This document shows, one piece after another, positions 35,565 through 43,579 of a stretch of DNA of 64,000 nt. The stretch comes from an uncultured Clostridia bacterium (GTDB lineage Bacteria > Bacillota > Clostridia > Oscillospirales > Acutalibacteraceae): NCBI GenBank assembly GCA_947623505.1, contig CANQGT010000003.1, positions 107,783-171,782 on the forward strand, given 5' to 3'. How positions within the stretch are numbered: the stretch's first letter is position 1; every line of letters begins with the position of its first letter. The notes beneath the pieces were generated by a model. It made no database searches, was not told the DNA's origin, and saw only the letters and a program-made list of their open reading frames with translations. The position numbers and the translations under genes are program-made.

Positions 35565-37148
35565 TTATTTGATCTTATCAAAACTGTCGATTATCCCTGC
35601 TATCTTTTGCATTATGCCCAACGCGTCTAACGGGTCTATGTTTCCGTCGCCGTTTACATCGGCACGCGCAAACGCATCGCCCTCAAGTTTAGCGTCGTCG
35701 AATTCTGCGATATACCTCTTGACAATAAGCACGTCTAACGGGTCTATATTTCTGTCGCCGTTCACGTCGCCGAACATACCGATTTCAACCGAACCTATAG
35801 ATACAAATTCATATCCGTTTTCCTCGGCATAAGTCTGGGTACACGAATTTTCATATCCGTAAATCGTTTCAATGGCAGAAAAATCAAATGCGCCATCGCC
35901 TATGCTCGTTACACTGTCCGGTATTGTTACATTTGTTAAACCGATACACCCGCCAAATGCCGAAGCGCCTATGCTTGTTATACTGTACGGTATCGTTACA
36001 TTTGTTAAACCGATGCAGCCGAAAAACGCATAATCGGCAATAGTTGCCGTTCCTTCATTTATTGAGTATTCCGAAGAGACCTCGCCGAAATTTGCGGCAA
36101 TAAGATGATTTCCTATATAAAGCACTCCGTTTTCCCAATTTGCGTTGTCATTATAATATCCGGTTCCCGAAAACGCGCTGAGACCTATGTTTGTTACACT
36201 GTTGGGAATCGTTATATCCGTTAAACTGCCGCAATTCCAAAATGCCAAATCGCCTATACTTGTAACACCGTCCGGTATCGTTACGCTTGTTAAGCCGCCG
36301 CAATATTCAAACGCGCCATAGCCTATGCTTGTTACACTCTCCGGTATCGTTACATCTGTTAAACCGTTACAATATGAAAACGCCTCATCGCCTATGATTG
36401 CCACACCGTTCGGTATGCCGTAAGATGTTCTTTCATTTCCGATGGGATATTGAATAAGCTCCGTCTTTTCTTTGTTGAACAAAACTCCGTCCTGCGATGA
36501 ATAATTCTTATTATGCTCATCAACGGTTATGCTTTTTAAACTGCCGCAATTATAAAATGCCGAATCACCTATACTTGTTACACTATCCGGTATCGTTACG
36601 CTTGTTAAACTGCCGCAAGCATAAAATGCCCTGTCGGCTATAGTTACCGTTCCGGCATTTATTGAGTATTCAGCGGGAACTTCACCATAAACAAGGGAAT
36701 TTGCGGCAACAAGATGGTTTCCTATATAGAGCACTCCGTTTTCCCAATTTGTGCCGTCAATATAATATCCTGTATATGAAAATGCATCAGAACCTATGCT
36801 CGTTACGCTATCGGGAATTGTTATGCTTGTTAATCTGTAGCAAGAATTAAACGCATTACCGCCTATGCTTGTTACACTATCCGGTATTGTTACGCTTGTT
36901 AAGCTTTCGCAAAATCCAAACGCCTCATCGCCTATGCTCGTTACGGTATAGCCGTCAAGCGTTGCGGGAATTTCAAGCGTTTCCGCTGATCCTGTATAAT
37001 CTGTGATCTCCGCCGTGCCGTCGTCGAGTATTTCATACTCGAAATCGCCGCTTGTTGCCGCGAGAGCGGATATACCCGCAAACGGCAGCGAGGTTACAAT
37101 CATCATCACCGCAAAAAGCAGGGATATTACTTTTAAATTTCTTTTCAT
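35565..37148 (-). CDS. Secreted BspA-type leucine-rich-repeat protein with C-terminal dockerin
   Basis: A 527-residue protein. A Sec signal peptide (residues 1 to about 31, ending SALAA) is followed by about a dozen LRR_5 (TpLRR/BspA) repeats of the form [18 protein letters not shown] over residues about 50-445. It ends in a type I dockerin: two calcium-loop segments, [20 protein letters not shown] and [20 protein letters not shown]. Dockerins bind cohesins on scaffoldins or the cell surface, and BspA repeats mediate adhesion or protein binding, so it is probably part of a surface complex. No cohesin gene is in the window. It is bracketed by near-identical repeat cassettes. A TATAAT lies about 50 bases upstream of the ATG. 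Confidence 0.93.
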   Translation of the reverse strand: MKRNLKVISLLFAVMMIVTSLPFAGISALAATSGDFEYEILDDGTAEITDYTGSAETLEIPATLDGYTVTSIGDEAFGFCESLTSVTIPDSVTSIGGNAFNSCYRLTSITIPDSVTSIGSDAFSYTGYYIDGTNWENGVLYIGNHLVAANSLVYGEVPAEYSINAGTVTIADRAFYACGSLTSVTIPDSVTSIGDSAFYNCGSLKSITVDEHNKNYSSQDGVLFNKEKTELIQYPIGNERTSYGIPNGVAIIGDEAFSYCNGLTDVTIPESVTSIGYGAFEYCGGLTSVTIPDGVTSIGDLAFWNCGSLTDITIPNSVTNIGLSAFSGTGYYNDNANWENGVLYIGNHLIAANFGEVSSEYSINEGTATIADYAFFGCIGLTNVTIPYSITSIGASAFGGCIGLTNVTIPDSVTSIGDGAFDFSAIETIYGYENSCTQTYAEENGYEFVSIGSVEIGMFGDVNGDRNIDPLDVLIVKRYIAEFDDAKLEGDAFARADVNGDGNIDPLDALGIMQKIAGIIDSFDKIK

Positions 37149-37255
37149 AAAACAACCTCCGTATTTTTTTAGTGGTTTTCACTTTAAATATTATATAGCA
37201 GTTTGAAAAATTTTAAAAGAGTTTTTAATGGAAAAAATTTTTTACTGAAAAACAA

Positions 37256-37520
37256 CCTCTTCGGCTTTCCTGTGCAAGGGGAGCCGGCTGCCGCAAGGCA
37301 GACTGAGGGGTTGGTTAGTTACAATAACATCATTGTAACAGAACACTACAACCCTTTCGTTTCGCTTACGCTCAACACCTTCCCTTTCACAGGTGAGGCA
37401 ATAAGGAAAATCGTATGCACAACCCCTCCGCCTCACTTCGTTCGGCACCTCCCCTTACACAGGTGAGGCAGAGAGAGGCGGGATTGTTCGGCTTGCCTCA
37501 GCCGTGCATGGGGAGGCAAA
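37256..37520 (+). repeat. Right composite repeat cassette flanking the dockerin gene
   Basis: A type-A copy (about 37258-37313), the TTACAAT/ATTGTAA palindrome, an inverted type-B copy (to about 37400), a second inverted type-B copy (about 37418-37475) and a decayed piece (to about 37520). 37301-37399 is the direct-repeat counterpart of 35382-35480. Confidence 0.85.
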
Positions 37521-37529
37521 AGGGTGGGA

Positions 37530-40001
37530 TTATATGGATTTAAGCAGGGACGGAAGCCTTACGAGAGCGCCGCCGATGCGCCAGAAAATTTTAGAAAAGC
37601 CGACAAAGCTCGATTCATCGTCATTTAGCATCATCAAAAGCCCCTCCGCCATTTTCGGCGAGAAAACACCCATACTCATCGAAATAAAGTTTCTTATGGG
37701 AATCTGCGTTGCCATTGCCGCAAGCATCTTGCCGTCGCCGTTTTCGGCGGAGCCCATATTCACCATAACCTTGTCTATCAGGCGGCAAAGTCTGCCGCCC
37801 CATTTTGTGTTTTTCGCGTCGTTAAGGCAGCAGTAAATATCGATTTTACTGCCCGCCGCTCTTTCCTTTGCGGGAAGCGGCTGCCCGTAAACGGCCGCCC
37901 ACTGCCCGCCGTTCATTCCGTTTATATCCGCCGAATAATACGCGGGAGCGCTTTCTCTGTAATCGGGTATCGGAGCGTCTGCCGTTGAATTTACCTTAAC
38001 GGTTGCCGAAAGTCTTATATCACGGCTTGACGCGCCGACAAGAATATCAAAATCGCCCGATTCAACGTGCCAGTCGCCGATATTAACGTTGAAATACGCA
38101 AAAGCCCTTTTGCCGAGGGAAACGGAAACTTCCTTTTCCTCCCCCGCTTTCAAAAACACCTTTGTGAAAGCACGCAGTTCCTTTTCGGGACGGAATATCG
38201 TGGATTCCTTATCGGCAACGTAGATCTGCGCCGATTCCGCTCCGTCGCATTCGCCGACGTTCTTGATTTTGAAAGACACATCAAGCGATTCGCAATCGTT
38301 TATACTGTTTGCCGAAAGCCTTATATCCGAATATTCAAACCGAGTGTAAGAAAGGCCGTAGCCGAACGGGAAAAGGACTTCTTTCTTTGCCGTATCGTAA
38401 TAGCGGTAGCCGATATAAACGCTTTCCGTATGCTCCGAAATAACGGGGCCGCCGGGATAATTGCCGTAAGTCGGATTATCTTCAAACGCAAGCGGATACG
38501 TTTCCGCCGTCTTTCCGCTGGGATTCACTCTGCCCGTGAGAATATTCGCAACGGCGGAGCCGCCCGCCTGCCCGCCGAGCCCCGAATTGAGCAGCGCTTT
38601 TATCTCGCCTATCCACGGCATTTCAACAACCGAGCCTCCCGCGAGAACAACGACCGTGTTCGGGTTTGCCTGCGCGACAAGCGAAACGAGTTCATTGTGA
38701 TTTGCGGGAATAGCGATCGATTCCCTATCGTATCCCTCGCCCTCAAATTCCTCGGTGAGGCCTATGAAAACAACGGCAACGTCGGCATCCCTCGCCGTTT
38801 GAACCGCGTCAACAAACAGTTCTTCCTGCGATTTTCTGTTTTTCTCTTTTTTAGACGGGGCGCTCTTGTAATAGCCCTGCGAATATGTAACGTCAACACC
38901 GAGAGCGGTAAGCGAATCAAAGGCGTTGTCTAACCTTGTGGGATTTATTACGGAGGAACCCGCGCCCTGATAACGCGGGGATTTTGCCATTTCACCGATA
39001 ACGGCTATCTTTTGTCCCTCCTTAAGCGGCAGAACGCCGTCCTCGTTTTTCAGCAGCACCATGGAGCCCTCGGCCACTCTGCGGGCGACTTCGTGGTTCT
39101 CGTCGTAATCCGCTTCGTGTTCTGTTTCAAGGGCGGCCTTTGATTTAAGAATAAGATCGACTACCATATCCGTCCTCTCATTGAGAACCGCTTCGTCAAG
39201 CTCGCCGGAACCGACCGCTTTAACAATTTTTTCGGCGTTCAGACTGCCGGATGTAGGCATTTCAAGATCAGTTCCTGCCTTGAGACCGGGGATCCTGTCA
39301 ACCGACGCGCCCCAGTCCGTAACAAAAAGTCCTTTAAATCCCCACTCGCCCCTTGCAAGCTTATTTTGCAGCCAATCGTTCTGAGAAGCGTAAACTCCGT
39401 TTATTCTGTTATAGGAATTCATTATCGTCCAAGGCTGAGCCTCTTTAACGGCGATTTCAAAAGCGGTGAGATACAGCTCGCGCATAGTGCGTTCGTCCAC
39501 CACCTCGTTTATCACCATACGGAAAGCCTCCTGCGAATTGCAGGCGAAATGCTTAAGCGACGTGCCTACCCCTTTCGACTGGCAGCCCTGAATAAGCGCC
39601 GCGGACATTTTACCCGCCAGCAGAGGATCCTCGGAAAAATACTCGAAATTACGCCCACAGACAGGCGAACGCTTAATGTTTGTGCCCGGTCCGAGAATAA
39701 CGGAAACCTTTTCGTGCAGGCATTCACGCGCCAGCGCCTCGCCCTCTTCCCTGAGAAGCGCCTCGTCCCACGAGCAGGCGGAAGTTGACGCGGGAGGCAT
39801 ACAGGTGGCGGGAAAAGAATTGCCGAGCCCGACGTTTTTGCCGTTTGGATTTTGCTTTCGCAGGCCGTGAGGGCCGTCCGTAATCATTATTTTGGGCAGG
39901 CCGAGTTCGGCGCATTCCTCCAAATGCCAATAGTCAAAGCCGGAAACAAACGCGGCTTTTTGCTCTAAACTCATTTTTTCAATTATTTCAGGATGCTTCA
40001 T
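37530..40001 (-). CDS. Glycoside hydrolase family 3 beta-glucosidase-like enzyme
   Basis: An 823-residue cytoplasmic GH3 enzyme without signal peptide. The N-terminal barrel has IMITDGPHGLR, the KHFACNSQE motif (about 150) and the nucleophile Asp in GLFVTDWGASVD (about 229). The C-terminal alpha/beta sandwich and a fibronectin-III-like domain (about 580-690) follow, with the typical GYGLSYTRFEYSD junction. The family hydrolyses beta-glucosides or related glycosides. Residues from about 690 include a non-catalytic C-terminal extension of about 120 residues of unknown role. It is adjacent to the dockerin gene but carries no dockerin itself. Confidence 0.92.
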   Translation of the reverse strand: MKHPEIIEKMSLEQKAAFVSGFDYWHLEECAELGLPKIMITDGPHGLRKQNPNGKNVGLGNSFPATCMPPASTSACSWDEALLREEGEALARECLHEKVSVILGPGTNIKRSPVCGRNFEYFSEDPLLAGKMSAALIQGCQSKGVGTSLKHFACNSQEAFRMVINEVVDERTMRELYLTAFEIAVKEAQPWTIMNSYNRINGVYASQNDWLQNKLARGEWGFKGLFVTDWGASVDRIPGLKAGTDLEMPTSGSLNAEKIVKAVGSGELDEAVLNERTDMVVDLILKSKAALETEHEADYDENHEVARRVAEGSMVLLKNEDGVLPLKEGQKIAVIGEMAKSPRYQGAGSSVINPTRLDNAFDSLTALGVDVTYSQGYYKSAPSKKEKNRKSQEELFVDAVQTARDADVAVVFIGLTEEFEGEGYDRESIAIPANHNELVSLVAQANPNTVVVLAGGSVVEMPWIGEIKALLNSGLGGQAGGSAVANILTGRVNPSGKTAETYPLAFEDNPTYGNYPGGPVISEHTESVYIGYRYYDTAKKEVLFPFGYGLSYTRFEYSDIRLSANSINDCESLDVSFKIKNVGECDGAESAQIYVADKESTIFRPEKELRAFTKVFLKAGEEKEVSVSLGKRAFAYFNVNIGDWHVESGDFDILVGASSRDIRLSATVKVNSTADAPIPDYRESAPAYYSADINGMNGGQWAAVYGQPLPAKERAAGSKIDIYCCLNDAKNTKWGGRLCRLIDKVMVNMGSAENGDGKMLAAMATQIPIRNFISMSMGVFSPKMAEGLLMMLNDDESSFVGFSKIFWRIGGALVRLPSLLKSI

Positions 40002-40036
40002 AAAATTACCCCGTTTTATAGTAAAATTCTAATTCA

Positions 40037-40065
40037 ATTATAAAATATCGCGCGCGTTTATTCAA
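40037..40065 (-). promoter_or_regulatory. Promoter of the GH3 gene
   Basis: On the minus strand TTGAAT, 17 bases, then a perfect TATAAT; the ATG at 40001 follows about 36 bases later. The spacer contains an alternating CG run (CGCGCGCG). Confidence 0.65.
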
Positions 40066-40100
40066 GCACAATTTGCATAATCGGCTCTTTTGCACAAAAC

Positions 40101-40125
40101 AAAAAACGGAGGCGCAAAGCCTCCG
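40101..40125 (-). terminator. Intrinsic terminator of the SCP2 gene
   Basis: Perfect 7-bp stem CGGAGGC/GCCTCCG with a 5-nt loop, followed on the minus strand by TTTTTTG. It lies 40 bp past the SCP2 stop. Confidence 0.85.
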
Positions 40126-40164
40126 AAAATATTATTTTTATTTTATATAATCTTACTTATAACT

Positions 40165-40491
40165 TTATTTGAGAAATTTGATAAGCTCAAGCGCCGCTCC
40201 GACATCGCCCTCTACCTTCAGCTTGTCGGTAGTGAAAGCGAGGACGGGATCGAGCTTGCCGTTTATAAGCTTAATAAGATCGGGACCTTTGATTATAATG
40301 ATAGCGTTTCTGTCGTAATATTCATAAGGCTCGACTCTGAGCTTTCCGTCTTTTATTTCAAGATAAAATATTCCCTGCCCTTTCCCCTCTACATTAAACT
40401 GAAACGCAAGGGTGCCGGGAACGCTGCTGACGTCCGTATCCTTAAATCTTTTTCTTACCGTGTCCACTATTTTTTCATATGTCAGTTCCAT
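40165..40491 (-). CDS. SCP2 sterol-binding-domain protein
   Basis: A 108-residue stand-alone SCP2 domain: VPGTLAFQFNVEGKGQGIFY, LEIKDGKLRVEPYEY, IIKGPDLIKLINGKLDP and a C-terminal LKVEGDVGAALEL helix. Bacterial SCP2 proteins bind lipids or fatty acyl compounds in a hydrophobic tunnel; the ligand is unknown. ATG 40491 has AGGAGG upstream. It forms a monocistronic unit with its own terminator. Confidence 0.88.
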   Translation of the reverse strand: MELTYEKIVDTVRKRFKDTDVSSVPGTLAFQFNVEGKGQGIFYLEIKDGKLRVEPYEYYDRNAIIIIKGPDLIKLINGKLDPVLAFTTDKLKVEGDVGAALELIKFLK

Positions 40492-40541
40492 TTAAACCGC
40501 CTCCTATATAATTTAAAAATATGATAACATATCATTTATAA

Positions 40542-40679
40542 TATTGCAACCGCGATTTGCGTTTTCAGGCGGAAAATTATATTGAACTCAATAATCTTAC
40601 CGAGGCAAAATTGGTTTCCGATCAGGAAACTGTTGACAATCAGGCAATTTTGCTGAAAACGGACGATATCTCCGCTTAA
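40542..40679 (+). pseudogene. Candidate 3' relic of an unidentified gene
   Basis: A 45-codon open frame without a start codon context reads CNRDLRFQAENYIELNNLTE, then AKLVSDQETVDNQAILLKTD and a short tail before TAA at 40677. It is followed 30 bp later by an intrinsic terminator on the same strand. The soluble, coding-like composition plus the downstream terminator suggests the 3' end of a deleted gene. No family is recognised. It could be a chance frame. Confidence 0.35.
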
Positions 40680-40711
40680 AGCGGGCTCGGTATAATACCG
40701 ATAAAATTTTA

Positions 40712-40741
40712 AACCGAACGGTTGAAAAGCCGTTCGGTTTT
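40712..40741 (+). terminator. Intrinsic terminator on the plus strand
   Basis: Stem AACCGAACGG/CCGTTCGGTT with an 8-nt loop and a short T-run. It has no intact plus-strand gene upstream, which fits a gene relic at 40542-40679, but it can also serve the minus-strand spoVAC gene in the other orientation. Confidence 0.65.
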
Positions 40742-40779
40742 ATAAAATTCCGTTGATACAAAAACTTTTAAGCAAATAA

Positions 40780-41223
40780 TCAATACAGCTTAAAAAGGTA
40801 AATAATAATACCGTAAAGGACGGAGCTTCCGATACCGTAAACCAAAACGGGGCCGGCTATTGAAAACATTTGCGCCGCGGTGCCGAGAACCGCCCCCTCG
40901 TGCTTAAATTCAAGCGCGGGAGAAACCACGGAATTCGCGAATCCCGTTATCGGCACTATCGTTCCCGCTCCGGCGTGGCGGGCGATTTTATCAAAAACGC
41001 CTATGCCCGTCAATACCGCCGTTATAACAATCAAAACGCACGGAGTTGCCACCTTTATATTATCGGCGCTCATTCCCGCGTTTTGAAAAAGCGTGTTCAG
41101 CACCTGCCCGAAAAGGCATATCCCGCCGCCGAACAAAAACGCCTTTATGCAGTTGAGCACAACGGGTGAATTTGGGCTTGCCTTATCCGCCATTTTACTG
41201 TATTCGTCTTTACTTATACTCAT
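40780..41223 (-). CDS. spoVAC: Stage V sporulation protein AC
   Basis: A 147-residue membrane protein of SpoVAC type: KASPNSPVVLNCIKAFLFGG, VATPCVLIVITAVLTGIGVFD, HAGAGTIVPITGFANSVVSP and EFKHEGAVLGTAAQMFSIAG. About four helices. SpoVAC is a channel component for Ca-dipicolinate import into the forespore and release on germination. It is isolated from spoVAD and spoVAE, which lie 1-7 kb away on both strands, instead of the usual spoVA operon. Confidence 0.93.
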   Translation of the reverse strand: MSISKDEYSKMADKASPNSPVVLNCIKAFLFGGGICLFGQVLNTLFQNAGMSADNIKVATPCVLIVITAVLTGIGVFDKIARHAGAGTIVPITGFANSVVSPALEFKHEGAVLGTAAQMFSIAGPVLVYGIGSSVLYGIIIYLFKLY

Positions 41224-41243
41224 TTTATTAACACCTCGTTAAA

Positions 41244-41272
41244 TATTATTAAATATATTTTTACTTTTATTC
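41244..41272 (-). promoter_or_regulatory. Candidate forespore (sigma-G-like) promoter of spoVAC
   Basis: On the minus strand GAATA, 17 bases, then AATAATA. Compared with the known sigma-G pattern (-35 GHATR, -10 CATNHTA) only the first base of the -10 differs. No sigma-A-like pair was found here. Tentative because the region is very AT-rich. Confidence 0.4.
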
Positions 41273-41279
41273 AAATTGC

Positions 41280-41308
41280 TTGACAAAGCGTATAATTATT
41301 TGTAATAT
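41280..41308 (+). promoter_or_regulatory. Sigma-A type promoter of the ABC ATPase gene
   Basis: Perfect TTGACA, 17 bases, then TAATAT; the ATG at 41341 follows an AGGG ribosome-binding site. It is divergent from the spoVAC promoter. Confidence 0.6.
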
Positions 41309-41340
41309 TTAACTATACTATCTGTAAAGGGCAGATTTTT

Positions 41341-42087
41341 ATGCATCTTATTGACGTAAGAAACGTATATAAAATATATAACCCCGGCGAAAATCAGGTA
41401 AACGCTCTTGACGGCGTTTCGCTCTCTATCGACGAGGGCGAATTTGTTGCGATAATCGGGCAGTCCGGCTCCGGTAAATCAACTTTGATGAATATGCTCG
41501 GCCTGCTTGATACTCCGACTTCGGGGGAATACTACATAAACGGCACGCTTGTTGACGATTTAACCGACGATGAGATGAGCGTTATAAGAAACGAGCAGAT
41601 AGGGTTTATTTTTCAGGGATTTAATCTTATCGCTTCGCTGAACGCCATAGAAAACGTTGAACTTCCTCTCGTTTACAGAGGAATACCGAAAGCAAGGCGG
41701 CGCGAAATATCCGAAGCGGCTTTAAAAAAGGTTGGTCTTGAAAAGAGAATGCACCATCTGCCCGCCGCGCTTTCGGGCGGCCAGCAGCAGCGTGTTGCCG
41801 TGGCGCGTGCCATTGCCGCCGAGCCTCCCGTAATTCTGGCGGACGAGCCCACGGGAAATCTTGACACGCGCTCCACAAAGGACGTTATGCAGATTCTTCA
41901 AAATCTGAAGGACGACGGCAGAACTGTTATTATCATAACGCACGACAATGAGATAGCCGAGCAGGCGGAAAGAGTTATCCGCATCAGGGACGGCAGAGTT
42001 GTTGAGGACTATATAAACCCCGGATTCGAAGAAAAATACGGCAGAGAATCAAAAAAAGACAATAAAAACCCGATCGACGCCGGCTGA
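41341..42087 (+). CDS. Orphan ABC transporter ATP-binding protein (MacB/LolD-type)
   Basis: A 248-residue ATPase. Walker [10 protein letters not shown] (about 39), Q-loop [20 protein letters not shown], signature [14 protein letters not shown] (about 140), Walker [14 protein letters not shown] and switch His [10 protein letters not shown]. The sequence type is that of MacB/FtsE/LolD systems, which pair with an FtsX-like permease. No permease is encoded nearby; the next gene is spoVAE. The C-terminal 25 residues are charged ([19 protein letters not shown]). Confidence 0.9.
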   Translation: MHLIDVRNVYKIYNPGENQVNALDGVSLSIDEGEFVAIIGQSGSGKSTLMNMLGLLDTPTSGEYYINGTLVDDLTDDEMSVIRNEQIGFIFQGFNLIASLNAIENVELPLVYRGIPKARRREISEAALKKVGLEKRMHHLPAALSGGQQQRVAVARAIAAEPPVILADEPTGNLDTRSTKDVMQILQNLKDDGRTVIIITHDNEIAEQAERVIRIRDGRVVEDYINPGFEEKYGRESKKDNKNPIDAG

Positions 42088-42165
42088 GAAAATCAAAGTG
42101 CCGCGAGTTTAAACCGCATAGTTTTCGGCGGAAAATTTCTTTTCCGACCGAATCACTTTAGGAAT

Positions 42166-42204
42166 AAATCACCTGTTTTCCGTAAAAAATATAGCAGGTG
42201 ATTT
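42166..42204 (+). promoter_or_regulatory. Terminator-like hairpin enclosing the spoVAE ribosome-binding site
   Basis: Arms AAATCACCTG (42166-42175) and CAGGTGATTT (42195-42204) can form a 10-bp stem with a 19-nt loop, followed by T residues. The 3' arm contains the AGGTG ribosome-binding site of spoVAE (ATG 42208). It can act as a terminator for the ABC ATPase gene and can hide the spoVAE start. Confidence 0.6.
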
Positions 42205-42207
42205 TTT

Positions 42208-42561
42208 ATGATATTTTTATATGCTTTTTTGGTCGGCGGTTTCATCTGCGTTATAGGTCAGCTCCTTATCGATTTTACCAAAATGACTCCCGCGAGGATA
42301 CTTGTGCTTTTCGTATGCCTGGGCGTGCTTTTGGGCGCTTTCGGTTGGTATGACAAATTGGTTGATATAGCGGGCGCGGGCGCAACCGTTCCGCTTACGG
42401 GATTCGGCAATTCTTTGGCGCTCGGTGTTAAGCAGGCTGTTAAGGAGGACGGTCTGATAGGCGTTATCACCGGCGGATTTACGGCCTGCGCGGGCGGCGT
42501 TACCGTTGCGATTATTTCGGGACTTATCGTTTCGTTTATAGCAAGACCGAAAGATAAATAA
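42208..42561 (+). CDS. spoVAE: Stage V sporulation protein AE
   Basis: A 117-residue membrane protein of the SpoVAE (AEB) type: AFLVGGFICVIGQLLIDFTK, FGWYDKLVDIAGAGATVPLT, GFGNSLALGVKQAVKEDGLI and a C-terminal hydrophobic helix. It is a paralogue of SpoVAC and part of the dipicolinate channel. It lies 120 bp after the ABC ATPase gene and 20 bp before an MBL gene, on the opposite strand from spoVAC and spoVAD. Confidence 0.92.
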   Translation: MIFLYAFLVGGFICVIGQLLIDFTKMTPARILVLFVCLGVLLGAFGWYDKLVDIAGAGATVPLTGFGNSLALGVKQAVKEDGLIGVITGGFTACAGGVTVAIISGLIVSFIARPKDK

Positions 42562-42581
42562 AAAAATATGAGGTGAGTTTA

Positions 42582-43460
42582 ATGTATGAGCTTGTGAGGC
42601 TTACGGAAAACTGTTTTTATATCCAAAGCCCCGCGAAAATAGGACTTTACAGACTGAACGATACTGAAGTCTGCCTTATAGACGGCGGAAGCGATAAAGA
42701 GGCAGGCCGCAAGGTGAGGCAGATACTTGACGCGAACGGCTGGAAACTTAAAGCCATATACAACACTCACTCAAACGCCGACCATATAGGCGGCAACAAA
42801 TACCTGCAAAATCAGACGGGGTGCGCCGTTTACGCCAAGGGCATAGAGCGGGATTTCACGGTTCATCCCATACTTGAACCGTCATTTCTTTACGGCGGAT
42901 TCCCCTGCAAGGATCTGCGGCACAAATTTCTGCTTGCGCAGGAAAGCGACGCTCGGGAGCTTACCCCGGATGTTTTGCCCGACGGATTTGAGATGATACC
43001 CCTTGGCGGTCACTTTTTCGATATGGTGGGATTCCGAACTCCCGACGACGTCGTTTTTCTCGCCGATTGCCTTTCAAGCAGAGAAACGCTGGATAAATAC
43101 AGAATCGGATTTATTTACGACGTTGCCGAATACATAAAAACGCTTGAAAAAGTCAAAGAAATGAAAGCCCGCGTTTTCGTGCCCGCGCACGCGCAGGCTA
43201 CCGACGATATAGCGCCCCTTGCCCGGTATAATATCGACATAGTGCTTGAGATTGCCGATAAAATTGTCGCGCTCTGCGCCGAGCCAATATGCTTTGAGGC
43301 TCTTTTAAAAAAACTCTTTGACGAATACGGACTTACAATGAATTTTGAGCAGTACGCGCTTGTAGGCAGCACCGTGCGCTCCTATCTCTCGTGGCTGAAG
43401 GACACAGGCAGACTTACGGCGCTGTTTAAAGACAATACGCTTTTGTGGGCGCGGCCGTAA
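42582..43460 (+). CDS. MBL-fold metallo-hydrolase with C-terminal helical domain
   Basis: A 292-residue protein. The metal motif is modified: YNTHSNADHIGG (about 61-72) has Asn in the position before Ala-Asp where a His is usual, giving HxNxDH instead of HxHxDH. Further ligands are in LGGHFFDMVGFR and VFLADCLS (about 165). A C-terminal helical/winged region (about 220-292, PICFEALLKKLFDEYGLTMN; YLSWLKDTGRL) resembles that of the MBL/winged-helix hydrolases. Start ATG 42582 after AGGTGA. The substrate is unknown. Confidence 0.8.
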   Translation: MYELVRLTENCFYIQSPAKIGLYRLNDTEVCLIDGGSDKEAGRKVRQILDANGWKLKAIYNTHSNADHIGGNKYLQNQTGCAVYAKGIERDFTVHPILEPSFLYGGFPCKDLRHKFLLAQESDARELTPDVLPDGFEMIPLGGHFFDMVGFRTPDDVVFLADCLSSRETLDKYRIGFIYDVAEYIKTLEKVKEMKARVFVPAHAQATDDIAPLARYNIDIVLEIADKIVALCAEPICFEALLKKLFDEYGLTMNFEQYALVGSTVRSYLSWLKDTGRLTALFKDNTLLWARP

Positions 43461-43579
43461 CGGGAGCTATCCAAATAAAAAAGGCAGCCCAAATTATTCC
43501 AAAAGTTTTACAAAACCGCGTATTTATTGTTAAAAAACATTAAAATATGATATATTGATATATATTGAGAGGTGTTTTT

